A DNA stretch of 64,000 nucleotides from Margaritispora aquatica (taxonomy: Eukaryota; Ascomycota; Leotiomycetes; Helotiales; Discinellaceae). Below the pieces are notes generated by a model. That model ran no database searches. It was not told the DNA's origin and was given only the letters and a program-made list of their open reading frames with translations. The DNA lies in contig VJWN01000003.1 in assembly GCA_007644065.1 (NCBI GenBank), positions 1,922,001 to 1,986,000 on the forward strand. The letters are read 5' to 3'. Below, one piece after another: positions 59,640 through 64,000 of the stretch. A program made the position numbers and the translations under genes. Each line of letters starts with the position of its first letter. Positions within the stretch are counted from its first letter, which is position 1.

Positions 59640-61477
59640 GAGGCGCTTGCGCGAGGAGAAGCGAATTGCTCCATGGGAAAGGGTTAAGGAAGCAGAGGCA
59701 TTGGTTTCGAAAGAGGTTAGATGTCTTTGTTTGGGCAATGTATACAAGCTTGATAGGTATTACAACAAATAAATGTTAACATGTACAATTGTTGTGTTTG
59801 AACATGAGATTACGAATGAGAAGATTCTTAACCATTGGTTCTTTGTATGAAAATAACTTCACACAATAGGAGAGTGTCTATTCACTAGCCTGATCTCACT
59901 AAAAGATCAAGCACTTTTAGTAGGAGAGATAGAGTCTGGTCTCTACGCAACCGACGCTGGTCGGACTGTGAAGCCAATCGCAATTGATATTGACTTAAAT
60001 GATATGATTGAATGTGGTCATTGGCTGAAGTGCTGTATCCGCGAAAGATAATCTTCCCAGTTCGTTACCAAAACCGCAGAATCAAGACCGTTCTTATCTA
60101 CTGCGCTTTTATTCCACCAAATTACCTCGTGGTGAGCGTGATGTTCCTCAAAATTTGCCATTTTATAAGAAGGAATATATGAACTGAGCAAATATGCTGC
60201 CGATTGACTTCAGCTCCATTGCTGGAAAATTAGCGGGATCTTCTTGAGAAGTGTCCTCTTTGTATAGGCATAAGTGTAAAATCATATGCAATATCGTTCG
60301 ATGGGTCTTGATATGAATACGTTAATATCAACACTTATTAATAGCCTAGTCGCATATCAATAGGAACACTTGGAAATCCCCCGCTAGTAATATGCAATTC
60401 TACTACAACATGCATACTTGAATTTCAGGATTTGAGGACACTTACCTCCACGCGCTGTTTGTCCGTTTTTGCCTCATGATTGGGTATATCTGCTTCCGAA
60501 AAGACGCATAGATTCTTGGGGAAGTCTTTCCGTCACTGTAAAGAGCTGCGGTTCAAACTTCGGATTCGTGAAAAGGTACGCATGGAGGTATTTTCGAATC
60601 ATAGTAATAAATCCAGCGACAGAGAACATCCATATACTGTAAACTTCTTAGCAAGCAAGTGGCGCAACAAACTACATGAGCAGGATTGGAAGAATGGTAC
60701 GGTTGTGCCAAAACAAGAAACAAATCATGACTTGTTAAAGCTCGCATAACCGTCTCATGTGATTCAGACACAACATGGCTTAACCGAGTCACAATTTGAT
60801 GCTTGTGAAAAGTCCGAGTAATCCCATCTACGACGTTTTCGATTTCATAATGAAGAAAGATATCTCTGGTCGATCGATTGATCTCACTTCTCTGGTATAT
60901 AATAGCAGATAATAGCAATAGTTTGGCATCACCTCGCGATTGTGCTTGTCTCTTTTTGCTTATTCTCCAAAATTGTTGGTCGTAATATACATCAAGTCAA
61001 CGATTCTGTTTACTACAGCGGAGAATCCCCTAAGGTCTCGTAACACGAACGGTTTATTCCGATGTGGATTTTGCAGTCTCGCAAAGGCGTCAGGTATGCG
61101 ATCTAGACATGCCGTTTTTGTTTCTTTTTACAAGGTGGGCTCCTAGGACAGAGAATGCCAAGAACTCTGATGGGCTGTATCACAACTCTGATTCAAGTTG
61201 ATTTGTTGTTCAAATCCACTCCACAGCAACTGTACAGTTGTGGTACTCAGACTCGAACTCAGGTACCCAAAGACCTATAACTCTTGAGCTTTATAGAGTA
61301 TATTGCTTACAACTACCGTATGCTGTATCAAACCCACATTTTCTGATTAATAATATAACACAAATGCTCCTTGAACGTCTTATTTCTCTCCTACTATCAT
61401 AACTTTATTCAACTGCCGACCAACATTCTTATACAACTGTGTTATATCCCTTAAGAAATAATCTTATTTATATCTAC
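59640..61477. other. Gene-free stretch between secreted-protein paralogues
   Basis: No intact gene. ORFs at 60480-60749 and 60553-60918 overlap on opposite strands and have no motif. A tRNA-like 3' half near 61235-61275 (minus) was considered and rejected. Confidence 0.4.
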
Positions 61478-61760
61478 AAAAAAAAAGAATTCGATCGCTT
61501 TACAACCTTTACTTTGCTTTCAGAAACCTTCACATCACATGAAGACCAACAAGTAAATCCTTGTATGTTGTATAGATCAAGCTCGACCAAGACATGGTTC
61601 GATGTATCCAAAACTTCAGTTTACAATTCCCAATGTATAGTCTGATGAATTATACGCCCCATTCAGTGTTTTATCAGTTTGTAACTACATGGTTACCTTC
61701 ACCGCAATACCAACTTCGAAGACGACTGCTAAAAATACCGCTTTTACTGTATCGTGTCTT
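61478..61760 (+). pseudogene. Relic of a third secreted-protein paralogue
   Basis: 61490-61640 resembles the upstream region of the gene at 63225 (about 62950-63110): both contain CTTTCAGAAACCTTC followed by similar A-rich and GATC/CAATTTCCACC-type sequence. From about 61643 it resembles the coding region at about 63423-63510: GATGAATTATACGCCCCATT (relic) against GACTTGTATGCCCCATCCAG (gene), i.e. LYAP then S-V-S-x-C at protein level. Between these, roughly 300 bases including signal peptide and start are missing, so the relic has an internal deletion. Similarity fades after about 61740. No usable frame remains. Confidence 0.6.
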
Positions 61761-63224
61761 GCCCAGTGACTGTTGTATGAATTTATGGTGACGGGACTTG
61801 TGATACTCTAAGCAAGCACCAGCGGATATAGCAACCATCTTACCAACAGTGTCTGCGAATACGCAAGTAGCAATTCTAGCTCCATCGGTGCCCTTACACC
61901 AGAGAATGTGTGTCAAGGTGGATAAGAAATAGTCAGTCAGAAGACATGTTCGTTGACACATACTGCGGGCAGTATATAGGCAGTACCTCATTTACCAACA
62001 ATACATATTCCTTTCGGCTAGTATGTACTCGATAAAACTGAAGTGTGTTTGTAATTGAATATATAGTACAGATACAGATAATTATCGCGACAAGTGATAG
62101 ACCTATTACGCTGAGACTCTGTGATATACTTACCACACAGAGAAATCACTAGTCGTGTTAGTTGATAGACTTTCCCAAAAAGGTTCAACGTCCGAGGAGA
62201 ATATGGAAAAGCCACAATGCTTAGTTGAGGCGCTGACACAGGATTTGCATTCTTACCGTTGCAGATTCCAGGCCGAAGAAATGCAAGGTCTGAATTTGAT
62301 CAAAGTATTATGAGCTATTGAGCCATTAGTTTGCAAAGGGTTTTTCCGTCGATAGAACACGAGATCTGATCTCTGACCAGTCTGACTTGGTAACGAAAGG
62401 GATGTCTCTAATTAAAAAGCATAACCTTTTTGTGCTGTGCAAAAAGAGTTTCCCGAAACCGAAATCGCCTTGACATTTGCTTTTTTGATAATTGTCCGAA
62501 AGTGCTGATGCATGATATCTGGTCTTGGCCTCTCGGTTACGAGAAGTTTATTTTAGCTAGCCTCTGAAGATCTCCGATGAATAAAAAGCAAGTGGGTTGT
62601 TCCAAAAGAGATTGTTCTGTCTCGTAGGGCAGATGCGTATTTGGTCTCGACCTGCATCTTCTTTGTGTTCAAAGTAGTTTCTATTTTGGCACTTGTCCCT
62701 GTCTTGACTCCCGAGTTGTTCAGCACACAAGATCATGGTTATATTGAACCTAGCTTGATGCGGATACGTATCCTTTATTTCCAATTTCTAAGTGATATCG
62801 CTACAGTTACTTCTACTATATTTTATATCTCTCTTATTATAGTGTAATATACCTTTGCCAAAAAAAAAAAAAAATTCTTAGTCGTGTTTCGTTGCTGTTG
62901 GGAATCTTTGCCAAATTGTTGACAACTAACATGTGCTCGGTTTAGACATAGAATTACTTTTCGTCAATTGATAGTTTTGCTTTACTTTCAGAAACCTTCC
63001 CATTATACGAAAGCAAGAAGTCAAGTATGTTCTATATCAATTTCCACCAAATACAGGGTTTGAGTTATCTAAGACCTCATCCTCACAATCTCCATTTCGC
63101 TTCGATACATGGCTTCTCCTTTTCAGACTTGAACTCTATTTAAGAAGGAAACACCTTCCACTCTTACTTGATTCCATAAACCATCTATCGTTTGTGTTCT
63201 TTGCCTATAATCTTTTCCGCCAAT
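61761..63224. other. Gene-free stretch, promoter of paralogue 2 at right end
   Basis: AT-rich, motif-free ORFs only; a poly-A run lies at 62859-62872. The part from about 62950 is shared with the relic and contains the promoter of the gene at 63225. Confidence 0.4.
63137..63144 (+). promoter_or_regulatory. TATA-like element of paralogue 2
   Basis: TATTTAAG 88 bases before the ATG at 63225, similar in position to the TATA box of paralogue 1. Confidence 0.35.
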
Positions 63225-63970
63225 ATGAAAACTTCCATCCTCGGCTCCGTTCTCCTCGTGGCCATTCACTTGCAGCCTGCTTTAGCAGTCTGTAAGAAGA
63301 ACGGTAACAATTTGGAGAGATGTTTTTATAAATCCGTCGACGAAGCTAGCTCGTTCTGTACGTCGTTCGTGGCAGCTCCTTCTCCTGTTGCGGGTTTCGA
63401 CTGCGTTACGAAAAAGAACGGAGACTTGTATGCCCCATCCAGCGTTTCGTCAATCTGCAGCTGCATGGGTGTTTCTACCACAGCAACTTCTATGCCCACG
63501 CCGACCTCGGCTGTCACAGTCACCATCACATCCGTCACCGTCTCCACGTAAGTGCTCCTATATTTCACTCCCTGTGCGGCATCACCAGCTAATCAGTGCG
63601 CTCATACAGCGTCACCGTTACACCAACCTGTGCACCTGCTTACACCGGACCCGCCAAACTGGTTCTAGACACCTGGACCGATAGTGGCTGTGGGGAAGGG
63701 GGTGTTGCGATGCCCCAAATCACTCTGATTGAGAGTCAGTGCACTACGGCGACAAGCCAGTCCTTCGTTATGGGCGCTTTTACCCCCGGGACTGCCTGTA
63801 ATAATGGCGTGGGCGATGGCGAGCCCTCTGATTGTTGGCCTTATTTTTTCAGTGATTCAAATTGTGGGTGGAATAGCTTTTTAGACCACTCCATTATCAA
63901 TACGGATCACATCTGCATGACTAGTGGTATGGTAGGTAGCGTTGCGTTGTATTGCGCCTGTGATGATTGA
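63225..63970 (+). CDS. Secreted Cys-rich protein (paralogue 2)
   Basis: Two exons, 63225-63547 and 63610-63970; 227 residues. Signal peptide MKTSILGSVLLVAIHLQPALA is close to that of the gene at 58861. The mature N-terminal domain (about 22-90) has six or more Cys: VCKKNGNNLERCFYKSVDEA, SSFCTSFVAAPSPVAGFDCV and SSICSCMG. A Thr/Val/Pro-rich linker (TPTSAVTVTITSVTVST) spans the intron at the same place and phase as in the paralogue. The C-terminal domain has GAFTPGTACNNGVGDGEPSD, CWPYFFSDSNCGW, ICMTSGMVGSVALYCACDD; its Cys pattern FTPGT-x-C ... VGD ... C ... FS-x-S-x-C ... C ... SV-x-L-x-C-x-C is shared with paralogue 1. No TM or GPI signal. No family recognised; extracellular role likely. Confidence 0.82.
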
Positions 63971-64000
63971 GAGCTGTTTAGAGCTGGCTAGCTGTATGTA

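Noticed and set aside
61235..61275. tRNA-like 3' half on the minus strand (GAGTTCGAGTC) preceded by a CTATAA...TTATAG hairpin
   Set aside because: The T-stem has a mismatch, no proper acceptor stem or D-arm pairs with it; at most a tRNA-derived relic.
1..64000. CRISPR array, operon, prophage or bacterial mobile element
   Set aside because: No regular spacer repeats; spliced genes and single promoters show fungal nuclear DNA.

Overview
This window is nuclear DNA of a filamentous ascomycete (Pezizomycotina, most likely a Leotiomycetes-type genome; that rank is an inference from overall similarity). Evidence: protein genes are split by short introns of about 45-65 bases with GTAAGT/GTATGT-like donors, CTAAC-like branch sites and TAG/CAG acceptors; genes lie singly on both strands without operons; gene families are typically fungal (BMS1, PBI2-type inhibitor, LaeA-like methyltransferase, PF17111-like N-terminal domain with ankyrins, NF-X1/RING protein, MARVEL protein); and there is an AT-rich non-coding transposon family whose copies differ almost only by transitions, as expected of RIP.

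Left part (1-28.7 kb) is gene-dense. In order: 3'-truncated alkaline ceramidase (-), MARVEL-domain membrane protein (-), ribosome-biogenesis GTPase BMS1 (-), a divergently transcribed PBI2-like proteinase inhibitor (+), a mitochondrial PDK/BCKDK-type protein kinase (+), a STAND-N-terminal/ankyrin protein (+), a disrupted F-box-like gene (+), an O-methyltransferase (-) divergent from a LaeA-like methyltransferase (+), mitochondrial malate dehydrogenase (+), a probable single-pass secretory-pathway protein with a frame problem (+), an unknown acidic/coiled-coil protein (+) and a large DUF7025-type AAA+ ATPase (+).

Middle part (28.7-31.6 kb) is a gene-free AT-rich block with a compound microsatellite and copy 1 of a 656-bp inverted-repeat element (MITE). 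From 31.6 to 55.6 kb follow an unknown protein with clustered SUMO-type motifs (-), a GH5 glycosidase (-), a RING/NF-X1 protein with three membrane segments (+), an acidic unknown protein (-), a hexose transporter (-), a small one-TM protein (-), an SLC26/STAS anion transporter (-) and a secreted alpha/beta hydrolase (-).

Right part (55.6-64 kb) is accessory: copy 2 of the MITE, two paralogous small secreted Cys-rich proteins with the same intron position, and between them the relic of a third paralogue.

No biosynthetic cluster, CRISPR, rRNA or convincing tRNA gene is present. The genes are mostly functionally unrelated; the best linked sets are the divergent methyltransferase pair, the ankyrin/F-box neighbours and the secreted-protein family with its relic. 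The 656-bp MITE with 8-bp target duplications and the secreted family are the best candidates for undescribed biology.
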